A stretch of 64,000 nucleotides of DNA from Protoeuglena noctilucae (GCA_958009085.1 OY253677.1:558001-622000), one strand, 5' to 3'; counted from the stretch's first letter, positions 1-12,801 are shown. Notes: a model not told the origin generated them from the letters alone. Numbers and translations are program-made.

Positions 1-190
1 GGTTCCGGCCCACAATCAGGATCGGGGAGATGATATTTGCGTTCTCGTCCTGGACTTCGTACTCAAAGACCCGCAGGAGGTGTCCCCGCTCGCGGAGCAG
101 CTGGAGAGGTGGGAGAGGGACGTTGTTACGAACCTTGTGGCGTGCAACGACTCGCCATCGACAACCAGAAAGCAATCTTGTTCGAAATGA
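1..190 (-). CDS. Possible exon of a gene running off the left edge (strand uncertain)
   Basis: On the minus strand a frame without stops runs to the window edge with GC-rich third positions and a protein-like composition (it includes VFEYEVQDENANIIS). The plus strand also has an open, GC3-rich frame here ending near base 188, so the strand is not settled. I recognise no family in either. No convincing start or splice acceptor is visible. It is listed only so that the edge is not read as empty. Confidence 0.22.
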
Positions 191-1324
191 ACGCGGAGGG
201 CGGCTCCTTGCAACGAGGGGGCAACAGGGCAGTGCGAAAAGGGGTCGGTTGCGGTCGCCAGCGGACGCCGGCCCCCGCGGCCGCTTTGGACCCTGATACC
301 TCCACGAGAACAGACTAATTGTCTGAAACACTCACGTTGGCGAGGTAGGTACACATCGCCGGGTCCGTCAGGGAGAACGGGCGCTGGCGAGACCCTGCCG
401 ACATGTTCGAGCGATTGCAAAGCGCTGCTGGTAATATGCTGCTTCGATGATGCCAATCGGTGCAATCGCGGTCCCTCGCTCGTCGCCCGTCACGTCGATT
501 GCGCTCCGTGTGCCGTGGGGACGGACCACAATGGCCCGAGTAGCTTCCCCTTATGAGGGAAGTTATCGTGGCATCTCGCGGAAGACCTTGCTGTATAAAT
601 GCGCCGGCACTGGTCCGACCTGACCGACCTTTTGTCTGACAAAATTAGACCAGCTCACGTGCACATGTCGGCGTCATTCACTGGTTGATTATCTGCCCAA
701 TGAACGTGATGTTTTCTGGAACGGCTGGCTGGGTCGACTTTTGATGGTTAGCAATCCCGCGGCCTCCGCGACGGCCGCGAGCTCCCACGGATAGCAGGTG
801 TGACGCTTTTTCATGGCATTAGGCCCCATGAAATGTGCCAGCGTCGCCGGCGCGTGGGTGTCCCTGGGTGATCTGTCCGCGGACGCTGCACGCGCACAGC
901 ACTTGTTCGGAGACGGCGCGCGTCGTGTTTGACTCTCAGGGTCGAAGCTTCGCAGGGCTGGACGGGCGGGCGCCCAAGTCGCCGCCAATCGCCCGCGCAG
1001 GGCCGCGAGTGGTGACTGCGGGCATGGGGCCGGTGAGCGCCGCGCGGGAGCGGATCCGCGCCGCGGCGACGGGCGCATCCGCTACCTGTCTATCGATCCA
1101 AGTGCTCCCCTTGCGCTCGTGGCATCTCGACGCGTCTTCTGCCCGCAGGCCCAGGCGGCCCCGCCTCCGAAGGCGTCCAGCGGCGACTTCCCCGCGAAAG
1201 GTGCGAGCGCATCCGGCGGCATCGTTCTTGCTTTCCATGCGATGCGCGCGCGGGTGGGTAAGCCAGGCAAAGGCGCGGATCCCCTGCAGGCGGGCGATTC
1301 CTGGACCTCGACGATGGGGCGTTT
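191..1324. other. Spacer upstream of the glycosyltransferase gene
   Basis: No convincing coding exon was found. Open frames here overlap on both strands and look like by-products of high GC content. A TATA-like box lies at 594-600. An upstream exon carrying the true start codon of the next gene may be hidden near 1240-1320, because the downstream frame has no ATG at its beginning. Confidence 0.4.
594..600 (+). promoter_or_regulatory. TATA-like box
   Basis: The sequence TATAAAT stands out in an otherwise GC-rich spacer and is oriented toward the glycosyltransferase gene about 0.7 kb downstream. The distance would imply a long leader or an unseen 5' exon. This is inference from sequence only. 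Confidence 0.3.
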
Positions 1325-2326
1325 GTGGAGAAGCGCGCCCCTTTCCTCAGCAGGAAGAACTGGCCGAGTCTGCTCGCCACGCTGGGCCTCGCGCTCGTCG
1401 CGTCGTTCGTCCTGCGCGCCCTGAGCGGTGAGCGCCGCGCTGCTGGCCCCCGTGCGTGCCCCTCACACACCCCTCACACACCCCCGGCTTTGCCCGGCGG
1501 CTACGCGGCACGGCGACCCACGTCCCGCCCCGCCGCTCCCGCAGCTAGCGTCGCGAGCAAGGACCGGGACGTCTTCTTGGTCCCCGACGCGCCCGGCATC
1601 GAGCTGCACTGGCTGCGGCACAACGCGACGAGCCCATGTCACCTCAAAGTCCTGGTGGCCCAGACGGTCGAGCCGGGCCCTTTCAAGGCGTTGCTGGACG
1701 CCAGCCTGCCCGTGAACCAGGCGTACGCGCAGGAGCGTGGGTACGACTACGTTTCGCTGACGGGCGTGGCGTACGGGGGCCTCAACCGCATGGCGACGTT
1801 CAACAAGATCTTCCTGCTGGACATGGTGGAGCGCATGGGGCAGTACGACGTGGTCTTCTACCTCGACGCGGACGCCATGGTGGTCAACCCGGGGCTGCGG
1901 GTCGAGGAGGTCGCTCCCCCATGGGCGCTCCTCACCGCCAGCCGCGGGCGCAAGGACCGGCGGTGGGACGTGAACGCGGGGGTGTTTCTGTGGAACCTGC
2001 GGCACCCGCGGTCGCACGAGTTGCTGGGGAAGTGGAAGGACGCGGCGGTGGCGGGAATCCAAAGGGGGGCGGCTGACGACCAGAAGTTGCTCCAGCGGCT
2101 GCTGCGGAATCTGAGCCGGGCCGAGCAGCAGCTTATGCTGCGCACGTACATGGGCGCCGAGTACAACTACATTAACTACGACGGGCCCAACGTGCGTCAC
2201 TTCCTTCGCATGACGTCGTCGAAGGACTGGTCGGCGAGCACGGTAACTGACCGCGTCGCCGCCATGCAACGCGTCATCGAGGAGCTCCATCTCAAGCAAC
2301 TGCCGGCAGCCCCGCGGCGGTGTTGA
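1325..2326 (+). CDS. Type II membrane glycosyltransferase, GT34 (GMA12/MNN10)-like
   Basis: The product probably transfers a hexose from a nucleotide sugar to a glycan in the Golgi lumen. A hydrophobic segment near residues 14-30 (WPSLLATLGLALVASFVL) fits a signal anchor. The catalytic domain follows from about residue 95, with the metal-binding DxD motif in VFYLDADAMVV and the family-like NAGVFLWNLR segment. A stretch rich in Pro and Ala after the anchor could be stem, or an in-frame 117-base intron at 1428-1544 (good GTGAGC donor, CCGCAG acceptor). The codon at 1325 is GTG, not ATG, so the true start is probably in an upstream exon that I could not place. The stop is at 2324-2326. Family assignment rests on remembered motifs. 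Related DxD families remain possible. Confidence 0.72.
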   Translation: MEKRAPFLSRKNWPSLLATLGLALVASFVLRALSGERRAAGPRACPSHTPHTPPALPGGYAARRPTSRPAAPAASVASKDRDVFLVPDAPGIELHWLRHNATSPCHLKVLVAQTVEPGPFKALLDASLPVNQAYAQERGYDYVSLTGVAYGGLNRMATFNKIFLLDMVERMGQYDVVFYLDADAMVVNPGLRVEEVAPPWALLTASRGRKDRRWDVNAGVFLWNLRHPRSHELLGKWKDAAVAGIQRGAADDQKLLQRLLRNLSRAEQQLMLRTYMGAEYNYINYDGPNVRHFLRMTSSKDWSASTVTDRVAAMQRVIEELHLKQLPAAPRRC

Positions 2327-2708
2327 CAGAACCTCCTTGCTGCCCAGCGCGTGCGACGCGCGTGCGACGCACGTGCGGCATGCGAGGTTCGTGCGAGGCC
2401 TGCCATGGTGCCCTTCCGATTGTTGCGTTACTACTCCAAACTACGCTCCATTCCTTGCGTTTCCTAGGTTCGCAGCAGTCTCATTTCAATACCTAGCAGT
2501 GCTGACCCGACCTCACGACTTGCCCGCGCCAGGCACCCCCGACCTCCTCCCAGGCACAATGCTCGACGCAAAGCCCCTGCGCAAGACACAGGAAGCAAAA
2601 CAGGTTACTCTCGCATCCGCGTTGCTCCCACATCACCCTCGGCTGAGCTCCGGGAGGGTGGTGCCCGCATTGGGCGACAGTGCGAACGTCGGTTGCGATG
2701 TCACACGA
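2327..2708. other. Convergent 3' spacer between glycosyltransferase and PRP31
   Basis: The two genes end toward each other. I see no coding exon or structured repeat here. Both 3' untranslated regions must lie in these 382 bases. Confidence 0.4.
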
Positions 2709-5700
2709 CTAGAGGCATGGCACACGCGTGACGAGAACGCGCGAGTGGGCACACACAGCACAGTCCCACCATCTCCCTCGCCTGCTGTCCGCGAAGTAGC
2801 TCTTGGTGCCGTCCTGTGCGTCGGTGGTGCGCGCGTTGGGGTTGACGAGCTCGATGCCTTGCACGGGGGTGAAGGCCAGCGACGTGGCGATGCCGGACTT
2901 GGCACCCGCGCCCGCCTTGAACGCCGGCGTCTTCTCCACCTTGCGCTGGATCGCCTTGGTGACCTTGACCCGCTTCTCGGCAGCCATCGCCCTGCGGAGG
3001 CACGGCAGCGGCAGTGGGCGGTCGACACCGTCAGGGCAGCAAGGGGTGACACGGCGGAGGCGCAATGGATAGTGCCAGGCGTGGGGCTTACAAAGGCACA
3101 CACGCATGCTTACACGCTCGCTCACACACTAACACACGCTTGCGTACACGCTTGCGCATGCGCTCGCACACACGCTCGCTCACACATTTGCGTTCCCCAC
3201 CGTCCCCCACGCACGCGCAGTGCAGTGTGCAGCACAGTGAAGTGTGCAGCACAATGCAGTGTGCAGCACAGCACGGCGTCTCTCACCGGATGCGCCCCGA
3301 CCCGTCCTTGCCCAGCATGCCCACCCCCACGAGCTCATCCCCGTCCAGGATCTCGTCCTCGGCCTCGTTGAACTTGACGCGGTTGGCCAGCTTCTGGATC
3401 TCTGCGATCATCGGCAGTGCACGGGGGCATTGGGAGCGTGAACAGGGACTTGTGAAACTCTGCGGTGATCGGCAGCATGCGAGGGCATGGCAGGCGTGAA
3501 CGGGTGCGGAGGGCAGCGACAGGCACGGTGTCATGTGGGATGGCTGCGTATGTCGTCATCAACCCGATGGTACAGCTTTGCCCAATGGTACAGCGTTGCC
3601 CAACAGTACAGCTTACAGGCCCGATGGCGCAGCTCGTCTCCTCACCCGTCAGTCCGTATCGCTCCTTCATCTTCCGGTACCGCTTGCCGCCCCTCCGCTT
3701 GCGCGCGTCCGCGTCCGGCCGCGGCAGCGGCTTGACGATCTTGGCGGGCGGCGGCTCCTGCCACTTCTCAATCTGCGATGGGGCGAGAGGGGGCGTTGGA
3801 AGCGTGTAAGTCAACTGCAACATCCTAGTCAATTAGGCATCCATGAAGCAAGCACGACCCTAAGCACTTTCACACGCTCCCACCACCCAAACGCCTATCA
3901 CCTTGCCAAGCACCCACTCCCAGCACGCAGCACCTTGCCAAGCACCCACTCTTAGCACTTACTCTTCACCCCCCAGCATTCGTCACCTTGGCGAGCACCG
4001 CGGCCCGCATCTGCCTCCCCGTCTCCCCCGTGGGGTCCTGCCCGTAGGCGTCTGTGCGTGCCAGGAGCGTGCACTTCATGGCGATCAGCTTGGCCGCCTT
4101 CATCCGCCACGACTTGGGCGTCTTCTGAACAACCTCGCAGTCGTACACGAATCCCTGGTGGGGCTCTGCGGGGCAATGCATGAGTCAATGTTTGGGCAAC
4201 GGAGCTTGGTAAGGAGCGAGGCGAGAGGCGGGGAAAGTGGCAGGGCGAGGGGTGCGGAGCAGGGCGAGGGGTGAGGTGTCATCATAGCAAGGGGCGTGCT
4301 TGAAAGGGTGGCGAGGTGCAAGTCACACCTGTCTGCTTGGAGGACATGCCGATGACGACCTTGCGCTTCTGCCCCAGCACCTGGACGTTGCATGCGGGGA
4401 TCTTGGAGAGCGGCACGAGCCCACCTGCCACGCCCATCAGCTTGGCGGCGACGGTGGAGCCCTGGGAGGGGGAGAGAGGGTCGGCGTCACGCACGGCCTG
4501 ACAGCTGACAATCAAGCCTTGGGCTGTTTATGTGAGCCATGGCCACGCGATGAAGCCCCAGTGAGCCGTGCAGGTACCCTTCTTACCGAGCGCGGGCCAC
4601 AGCTCACCAGGAGTACGGACAGGTTGGGCGCCATGAGGTTCATCCGCGCCTCGACCAGCTTCAGAATGGCCTCCTTGTCGGCCTCGAGCTGCGAGAAGAT
4701 TCAAAAGAGATGAGTTTACGTTTCACTAAAAGCACAGCACGACAGCACCACGCGCCATGTGCGCTCAAGCGATGCCGAAGGCCCGGGGCTCGTGACAGAG
4801 CCCAAATCGATCCAACGCTTTCTCACGAATTTCAACCCAAACACAAACACAAACACACACAACAACACACCTGTAGGATGTGGTCTGCCGCCTCCATGAC
4901 CACCTGGAGCTGCTGCGCGTCGAGGGGCTTGCCGACGGTCGTGGTGGCCGTCACCGTCACCACCATGATCATCGAGTGGCTCAGCACCGGCTCCAAATTG
5001 AGCTTCGTCAGGTCCTCCTCGTTCCCAATCGCCTTCACTGCGGCAGCGCAGCCAGGGACCCGGTCGGCAGCGCCCATAATTGTACTGTACTGTCCACGCA
5101 CGCCCGTGAGACGGCGCACACGACATCGATGAGTGTGATCAGTACAAGTACAACGGGCGTGCGCGACGCGGCTGACCAGTCAAGTGCCCCGCGAGTGAAA
5201 CACCCACCAGTTAGCACGCCCCACCGCACCTGTGCGTGCGTAGTCCAGGGGATGGTGGATGAGACTCTCGAGCTCAGGGAATTTGGACCGATACTTGTCC
5301 TTCAGGAAACCATGGACGGCAGCGACCTCGTTCTCGATGTCGACAGCCAGGGCGTTGCACTCGACCAGCAGCTTGTATGTCGGGTCCTCGTCACCCTGCC
5401 ATGCCCTGCGGAGTGCGCAACTGGGGCGCGCGACCATCACAACAGATGGGCAGAGAGGTGGCCGTAGCTGACCCGCATGGGAGCCGCAGACAGATCACGG
5501 ACTCGCCTGGGAAGGTCCCCCTCGGCCCGCGCAAGCTCCTCGCGCACTTGGGAAATGACGCGCTGGTAGCGCTCGGAAGACGCCAGCTTGGCCACGTCCG
5601 AAAGCTTCTCGTAGGAAACGCGCACCTGCTCCCGAGTGCCCTGCCCCTCGTCCACCTGCGGAAGAGGCCGGCGGACCGCGGGGTCGGGCGGCGGCGGTCG

Positions 5701-5834
5701 GCAGAGCCCGCAGAGCGCGCGACAGCGACGTCGGCCCCTCCGATCACCTCCACCTCCTCCAGCTCTTCCCGGACGACCTCGTCATCGGACAAGTCGTTCA
5801 AGTCCTCGAGGAAACTCTCTGCCAGCGTCGCCAT
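2709..5834 (-). CDS. PRPF31: Pre-mRNA splicing factor PRP31 (U4/U6 snRNP 61 kDa protein)
   Basis: PRP31 bridges U4 snRNA and the tri-snRNP in the nuclear spliceosome. Ten exons with consistent phases can be joined: 5834-5748, 5655-5473, 5395-5230, 5037-4871, 4688-4608, 4461-4329, 4165-3987, 3772-3646, 3401-3287 and 2991-2709, giving about 506 residues (human about 499). The Nop domain is clear: VECNALAVDIENEV, then KFPELESLIHHPLDYAR, IMVVTVTATTTVGKPL, MAPNLSVLLGSTVAAKLMGV and KIPACNVQVLGQKRKV. The C-terminal PRP31 block follows, with EKWQEPPPAKIVKPLPRPD, GGKRYRKMKERYGLTE, GMLGKDGSGRIR and LAFTPVQGIELVNP. The first exon boundary is the least certain; an alternative donor lies about 12 bases later. 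The gene is divergent from RPS17. Confidence 0.95.
3224..3274 (+). repeat. 17-bp tandem repeat (3 copies) in a PRP31 intron
   Basis: Three head-to-tail copies of a unit beginning AGTGTGCAGCAC lie inside the last PRP31 intron (2992-3286). The same intron also holds CACACGCTCGCTCACAC-like degenerate repeats at about 3110-3190. Confidence 0.8.
3569..3614 (+). repeat. 18-bp tandem repeat (2.5 copies) in a PRP31 intron
   Basis: The unit GGTACAGCTTTGCCCAAT is repeated at 3569-3586, 3587-3604 and partly at 3605-3614, within the intron between the 3772-3646 and 3401-3287 exons. Confidence 0.75.
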
Positions 5835-6420
5835 GGCGCCCCGCCTTCACCCTGCGGCCTCGACGAAACAGCACGCGCGTTCTGCGACCCAGATGTGCGC
5901 GTCAGGGCGCTTGAACGCCCTCCCACTTCTTCTGTAGGTAGATTAACTTTGACATAATCCATGGGCCATAGCAAATCCGGAGATGCCATCCCCGTCGGGT
6001 CGCTCAACTCACCGTGACGCCCCACGGGGCTCGCCAGCGCCCGCGATGAGCGCGGCCCCCTAGCTGGCGTCGCCAGGACCGAGAACGTAGGCACTGCAAG
6101 CCAACCGAGGGTGTCCCGCTCCGGCGCGCCGAGCTGGGGCCGGGAGGATGCGTCGCGTGGCTCGCGCAGAGCTGGACGCCTCAGGACAGCGCTATATGAC
6201 ACAGGTCCGCGTTCATGTCGTGCTTCCCAAACACCGAAGCCAAAGCGAGCGACTGAAGCAGCTTTGGGCCCCAATCCAGGCGAACCGGCGAACTTGCTGC
6301 CTGAGGTCAGGTCAGACATAGCGCCACCGCCGCGACGGCCGCGATGAGGCCCGCCCCTGCGTGCCCACTGCCCTTTCTGCGCTCCCTGGGTCCCTCCCGT
6401 CCGAACCGAGCGGCCGAACC
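5835..6420. promoter_or_regulatory. Divergent promoter region PRP31 / RPS17
   Basis: This 586-base interval separates the PRP31 start codon on the minus strand from the RPS17 start codon on the plus strand, so it should hold both promoters and 5' leaders. No TATA box or other named element is obvious. Long open frames crossing it are shadows. Confidence 0.5.
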
Positions 6421-7324
6421 ATGGTGCGTTCCGCGCGCCGGCCGCCGAGCGTCCGCGCAAAGCGCGGGGCCTCCCCGCGGCCCTGCGCCAGCGCTCACGA
6501 CTGGATGTATTTGCCGCATGTCGTGTCCGCTCGCGGATGCGGTCGCGGGGGAGGCCTCCCTTCCTGGCGGGCTGGGTTGGCCCGCCCCGCCCATGCCCGG
6601 TCGCGCCGCGTCGCCCGTCTGCTTTCTGGGGCCTTGGAGTGCAAGGGCGGACCGGCGGTGTCCCGCGGGTCGCCGTTGCTGAGCAGCAGCGCCCTGTTCT
6701 CGCACGCAGGGGCGCGTCCGCACCAAGACGGTGAAGCGGTCCTCCCGCCACCTCATCGAGAGGTACTACAACAAGCTCACGCAGGACTTTGACACGAACA
6801 AGCGCGTCATCGACGAGGTGGCTGTCGTGCAGACCAAGGCGAGTGCCCCGCGCCGCCCGGGCCCCGCAGCGCGAGCGTCCCGCGCCCCCTGCGCTGCGTT
6901 CTCGTCTCTGGTGCCCGGCGACAGCTCGCGCCCTCCCTCGCCGCAGCGCCTGCGGAACAAGATCGCGGGCTTCACCACGCACCTGATGAAGCGCATCCAG
7001 CGCGGCCCCGTGCGCGGCATCTCCCTGAAGCTGCAGGAGGAGGAGCGCGAGAGGCGCCTGGACTTCCTGCCGGAGACCTCCGCCATCCAGACGGAGAACA
7101 TCGAGGTGCGGCAGCCGCGGCGGGGGCCTGGCTCGGAAGAGGGCCCGCGCGCGACGCGGGCGGTGGGCGGGCTCCATCTGTGTATGTGGTTCACTCATCG
7201 CCTCTCGGGCGCGCAGGTGGACCGCGACACGCTGGATATGCTCCGCGCCATGAACATGGGGTCGCTGCCCGGTGTCGAGAACCAGCGCTTCCGGGGCGCC
7301 TTCCGCCGTCGGCAGCAGGAGTGA
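6421..7324 (+). CDS. RPS17: 40S ribosomal protein eS17 (RPS17)
   Basis: This is a structural protein of the small cytosolic ribosomal subunit. Four exons join in phase: 6421-6423 (the ATG alone), 6710-6838, 6947-7105 and 7217-7324, encoding 132 residues. The sequence reads [20 protein letters not shown] after the Met, then [20 protein letters not shown] and [17 protein letters not shown], all hallmarks of the family. The start is assigned because ATG at 6421 is followed directly by a GTGCGT donor, and the second exon begins exactly at Gly-2; an intron right after the initiator codon is known for this gene in other eukaryotes. The second intron (6839-6946) appears to use a GC donor (AAG|GCGAGT), with no GT alternative that keeps the conserved junction QTK-RLRNK. 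Confidence 0.95.
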
Positions 7325-7859
7325 GCGGCTGGGTCGGGCGGCGCCAGCGTCGCGGCCGCTGAGGGGACGCGCAGCGGGCGCACAGAGCATGGCCCGGGCC
7401 TCCGTGGGACGGTGCCCGCGCGCGAGCCGCGAAGGCCCTCAGCGGAACGCGCGAAGTGTTGAGCCCGGCTGATAGGTTGTGGGGATTGGGGGCTGTTTGG
7501 GGGTTGAACGTGTGCGTTGGCTTCCTTCCAGCCAGGCCGCTGTGCAGCCGGGTGCCCCGCGCCGCCGTGCGCCACTCCGCAAAGCCGTCGCGGCAGTCCA
7601 CCCCAGCTGGCGAGCCGCGCGTTGTGGGGGAGTTCTGACGGCTGTAGGACTCCCTGCTTCAAGGAGAGGAAAGTGGGCCTTGCTCTTGACGAAATTGTGG
7701 AAAGATAAGCGCAGCTAGCAAGACGGCATTCCGAGACGGAGCTCCATCGCAGCGCCGGTCGCACCCCCGCGCTCGCGGGCCCAGCGTCAGCCCTCGCAGG
7801 GCACGCGATTGTTCCTGTTGCTCATATAGGCAGGCGCCGCCTTCGTCCGGGCTGCCGAA
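7325..7859. other. Spacer between RPS17 and the H3 variant gene
   Basis: This interval is non-coding as far as I can see. It should contain the RPS17 3' end and the promoter of the histone variant. No TATA box or conserved histone-gene element was recognised. Confidence 0.4.
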
Positions 7860-9185
<1,326 letters not shown>

Positions 9186-9229
9186 GAGCTCACGCCGGAC
9201 GTGGCTGCGATGCCTGCGTGTTATATGCG

Positions 9230-11397
9230 TCAACGCGCCCTGGCCGGCTGCCGCGTGCTGCCGAGCTCCACCCACACGCTCTCAAAGTCTCTCTCCGCCT
9301 CGGCCACCAAGGCCTCGTCCGTCCAATGGTCGCGGTACGCCTCTGGGTTGCTACGCTTGTTCACCCCCGTGGCTTTGTACATGGCAGATCGCCAACTGCA
9401 ACCAAGCACAGGTATCGACATGAGTCATGTCTTGGGTCCTATCTTGTTTATCGCGACGCCGCATGCCGGCACCATAGACTCCGTTGAAAGACATGCATTG
9501 CATGCATTGGACGCTGTGCCGAGACATGGTAGAAGCAAACACGCACCGGCGCTCTGCCAAAGGGCGAGTGAGACTTCGCATGCGGTGCGATCGCAAGACC
9601 CCAAGGGAGCCAGGGCACACTCTTAAGCCAGCAGCCGCCATCCTAACGACGCACCTTGGCAGCGGCGCCTCCGTCCCCCCGCACATGCGCAGCAATCGGT
9701 TGTTGTAGTCCCACTGGCCGTCGCCCTGCATGTGCGTGTGCCGCCGTGGCCTCCCCTCCGCCTCCAGCGCACGGTATCGCTCCTCTGTCCGGCGCTGCAT
9801 CTCGTCCGCCGACGGTAGCACCGCCCGGCCGCTGAGCGCGCGTGCCACCAGCCGCGCCTGGACTTGGAACTGAGGGAAGGGCACCACTTTCCACGGGAGG
9901 CCGATGAAGCTCAGGAATGGCCCCAGCTGAGGCACAAAGATGTCCTCGAAGAGTGGGGCGACACGGTTGTCGTCCACTGTCACTGGGGCCGCCGTGGCCG
10001 GGTCTGACTCCAGGAATGGGAAGCGGTACTCGTAGCCTGCGGTTGGGCAGTCGTGCAAGCGAGCTCCTGTTACCAAGGAGCCCCGCAGGCTCTCGCCAAT
10101 CATCGACCACATCGGCTCCTGGCATCCCGGCATGCATGCCAGAGCTCCCGCGTCCAACCAGCCCCAGCGGGCGGAGAGGTGACGGGCAAAAGCCGCGTGC
10201 GCACCCGTGCAATAGACGACGTGGTCGACGGCCTCTGGCGTGACGGACCCGTCGTCGAACTCAACCCGCCCGTCGGCTCTCAAGACGCGCACGGTGGGGC
10301 GGCGGTGGAGGTTGGCGCGCTCCCCGACCGGCGCCGTGTCGAAACCCCACTGCGGGTTCTGCCACGATCGTGCACACAGGTACACCTGCCTCGCGCACGT
10401 TGCCAGCTCCCGCGAAATGTCCTCCCCCGAGCTCGACGCGCCCACGACCACCACGACCTTGTCTCTGTGGGGGGTCCAAGAGGGGGGGTTGGTGCATGTG
10501 GGCCCACAAACACGACACCCGGGCTGCCACCTGACCCTACCCGGCTAGCACGCCGGCCGACACAAATAGAGGCCCCAGTGAGCCAGGCGGTGCTCGCACC
10601 TGAATTTCTCTGGCTCGCGGTAGTTGTGGCTGTGCATGACGGCACCCGGGAAGCCCTCGTCACGGACGTCCTCAGGGACGCGTGGGCGGCTGTAGTGTCC
10701 GTTGCACACCACAACTGCGTCAAACGTCGCCTCCTCGGTCTCCACCGAGTCGCTCGGCCCGTACACCACCCGCCACGCGACGCCCTCCTGGCCCTGGCCT
10801 GCCCTGCAACATGCAGCCACGTGCGTGCCGAAGGAGACGTGCTGTTCTAGGCCAAAGTACCTCGCGTAGGCCTCCAAGTATCTCTGGACCTCCTCGTGGC
10901 TGCAGAAACGCCGCTTATCGACGCTCTGCGACCGGGGTGGGTGGGTGGGCTCAGACAGGTGCCTTGCTAGTATGCACCCTTCTGTGCATGGCCAGCGCGC
11001 GAGCAAAAGAACTGACTTTGAACCCGGGCGTGGCTGGGTGGAGGGGGAAGTCGAGGAATCCCATGACTTCTCGGGGCAAGTTGGTGCGAAGGGAGGCGTA
11101 CATGGACGAGTGCACACGGCGTCGGGGGGCGAGGCCCAGAGGGTCGCTCTCCGTCTCAGGGTCGTAATCCCAGACACCGCCGACCCGGACCCGCTGCTCA
11201 AACACCCGTACGGCGTGGCCTTCGCGGAGGAGCTCCCTGCACGCAGCCAGCCCCGCAGCGCCACCCCCGATGACGGCGACGTGCTTGGCCCCGTCCGACC
11301 TGGCCTGTGCCGATCGCGAGGAACTCGGGGACCCTTGGCGGTCGAGCTCGGCATGAGCCGGCACTCCTCGTGCCCTCGAGACCTCCGATGGACGCAT
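9230..11397 (-). CDS. Flavin-containing monooxygenase (FMO family)
   Basis: The enzyme oxygenates nucleophilic N or S substrates using FAD and NADPH. Four exons join in phase: 11397-11017, 10925-10600, 10464-9655 and 9395-9230, giving about 560 residues. The FAD-binding Rossmann motif is [13 protein letters not shown], the FMO signature is [11 protein letters not shown], and the NADPH site is [14 protein letters not shown]. The last exon ([20 protein letters not shown] onward) matches the usual C-terminal region of the family. Start at 11397 ([11 protein letters not shown]) is a choice; another in-frame ATG lies at 11472 and would lengthen the N terminus, which could be a targeting sequence. 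Introns are 78-259 bases long. The gene is convergent with the H3 variant and divergent from RPS9. The substrate cannot be inferred. Confidence 0.9.
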
Positions 11398-11850
11398 CGG
11401 AACCCGGGAGCCGCGGCAGGAAGTTCGCTGGTCATGCCATCCACACGCGGTCACTCGCGTCACTCCGCTCATCCTCGCCTCCCGCACTGCACCCCCATCC
11501 CTTAATCCGTTCGTCTGCGTTCCAACCCCCAATCCCTGGCCGCTGGACGCCCGTCGTGGAGGAGAGCCAATGCTCGTATTGCTCAAGCAAGCAGCGAATG
11601 CGAACCCAAGCGCCCTCGCTGCCAATATTGCAAGTTGCCCGTTCGAGCCCTGGACATCGACCTCATCTACGGCGCCCAGCCCTAACGACGGTTCTGACGC
11701 GAGGTGCTGCGCCAGACTCGGTCGCGGCGGGCCAGGCCGCAGACTTCCCGTCCCCGCGCGCCCCTGCCGCGCCCTTTCCCCCTCTGCCCGACCCGCGCGC
11801 AAGGGAGGGCTTTCGGAGGACACCCTCGCGCAGTCCGGAGCGAGGGCGCG
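11398..11850. promoter_or_regulatory. Divergent promoter region FMO / RPS9
   Basis: These 453 bases lie between the FMO and RPS9 start codons and should contain both promoters. No standard core element stands out. A very long minus-strand frame overlapping the downstream RPS9 gene is a compositional shadow. Confidence 0.45.
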
Positions 11851-12801
11851 ATGCCGGCCTCCACCTTCTACAGGTCCGGGCCCGCCCGCGGCACGCTGCG
11901 TGCCGTTTCGACCGTAGGTATCGGCGGGCCGTCCCAGCCGGGCGTGGGGGGGCGCGCGTCGATCCCTCGGTCCCCGTCCGGCCCCGCAGGAACTACAAGA
12001 AGTCGTTCAGGCGGCCGCGGCGCCCCTACGAGAAGGAGCGGCTCGATTCCGAGCTCAAGGTGCTGGGGGAGTACGGGCTCCGCAACAAGCGCGAGCTCTG
12101 GCGGGTCCAGGCTGCCCTCTCCAAGATTCGGAAGGCCGCCCGTACGATGCTGACGATGGACGAGAAGGACACGAAGCGTATCTTCGAGGGCAACGCCCTG
12201 CTGCGCAGGCGAGGGCCCTGCCGCGCTCCGGAGGGCCGGGCGAGGCTGCCGCGCGCTGCGGGGGCCCGGGGCGCCGGCGGCGCGCCGCGCGACGGCCGCG
12301 GCCCCGCCCGTTGCAGGCTGACGCGCTACGGGCTGCTGCCGGAGGACAAGAAGGAGCTCGACTACGTGCTGTCGCTCAAGCTGGAGGACTTCCTCAACCG
12401 CCGGCTCCAGACGATCGTGTGGAAGCTGGGCCTGGCCAAGTCCGTCCACCACGCCCGCGTCCTCATCAAGCAGGGGCACATCCGCGTCGGGAAGCAGATC
12501 GTCAACGTGCCGTCCTTCCTGGTCCGCGTGGACTCGGAGCGCCACATCGACTTCTCGCTCACCTCGCCCTTCGGCGGCGGGCGCCCGGGCCGCGTGAAGA
12601 GGAAGTCGCAGAAGGCCAAGGTGCGTGCGGTGGCCGCGCGCTGCCCGGGTCGCGCAGAGCACCGCCGCGCAGGGCGGCGGCACTGCCGCTGCTGCGCGCG
12701 TGTTGCGACGGCTGGGACGGGCGCCGCGGCTCGACAATCGACTTGTGCGAACGTCCGTCATTGCGTTCCCGCAGGCCGGCGGCGGTGACGACGACGAGTG
12801 A
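11851..12801 (+). CDS. RPS9: 40S ribosomal protein uS4 (RPS9)
   Basis: This small-subunit protein binds 18S rRNA near the mRNA entry site. Exons 11851-11873, 11990-12208, 12317-12620 and 12775-12801 join in phase to give 190 residues. The product starts [20 protein letters not shown] and contains [40 protein letters not shown] (the S4 RNA-binding fold) and [19 protein letters not shown], with a short acidic end GGGDDDE. The first exon is only 23 bases. The second intron (12209-12316) has a GC donor, CAG|GCGAGG: the split Arg codon in ALLRR-LTRYG is restored only by that donor and the GCAG acceptor at 12316. Confidence 0.95.

Noticed and set aside
1258-1289. 32-base intron that would give the glycosyltransferase an ATG start at 1242
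   Set aside because: GTAAGC and CTGCAG ends exist and the phase would fit, but 32 bases is shorter than the other introns here, so I left the start undetermined.
2337-3371. 344-codon plus-strand open frame
   Set aside because: It lies antisense to PRP31 exons 9 and 10 and their intron repeats. The translated product is low complexity.
5798-7390. 530-codon minus-strand open frame across RPS17
   Set aside because: It is antisense to all RPS17 coding exons and their introns. The plus-strand gene is unambiguous.
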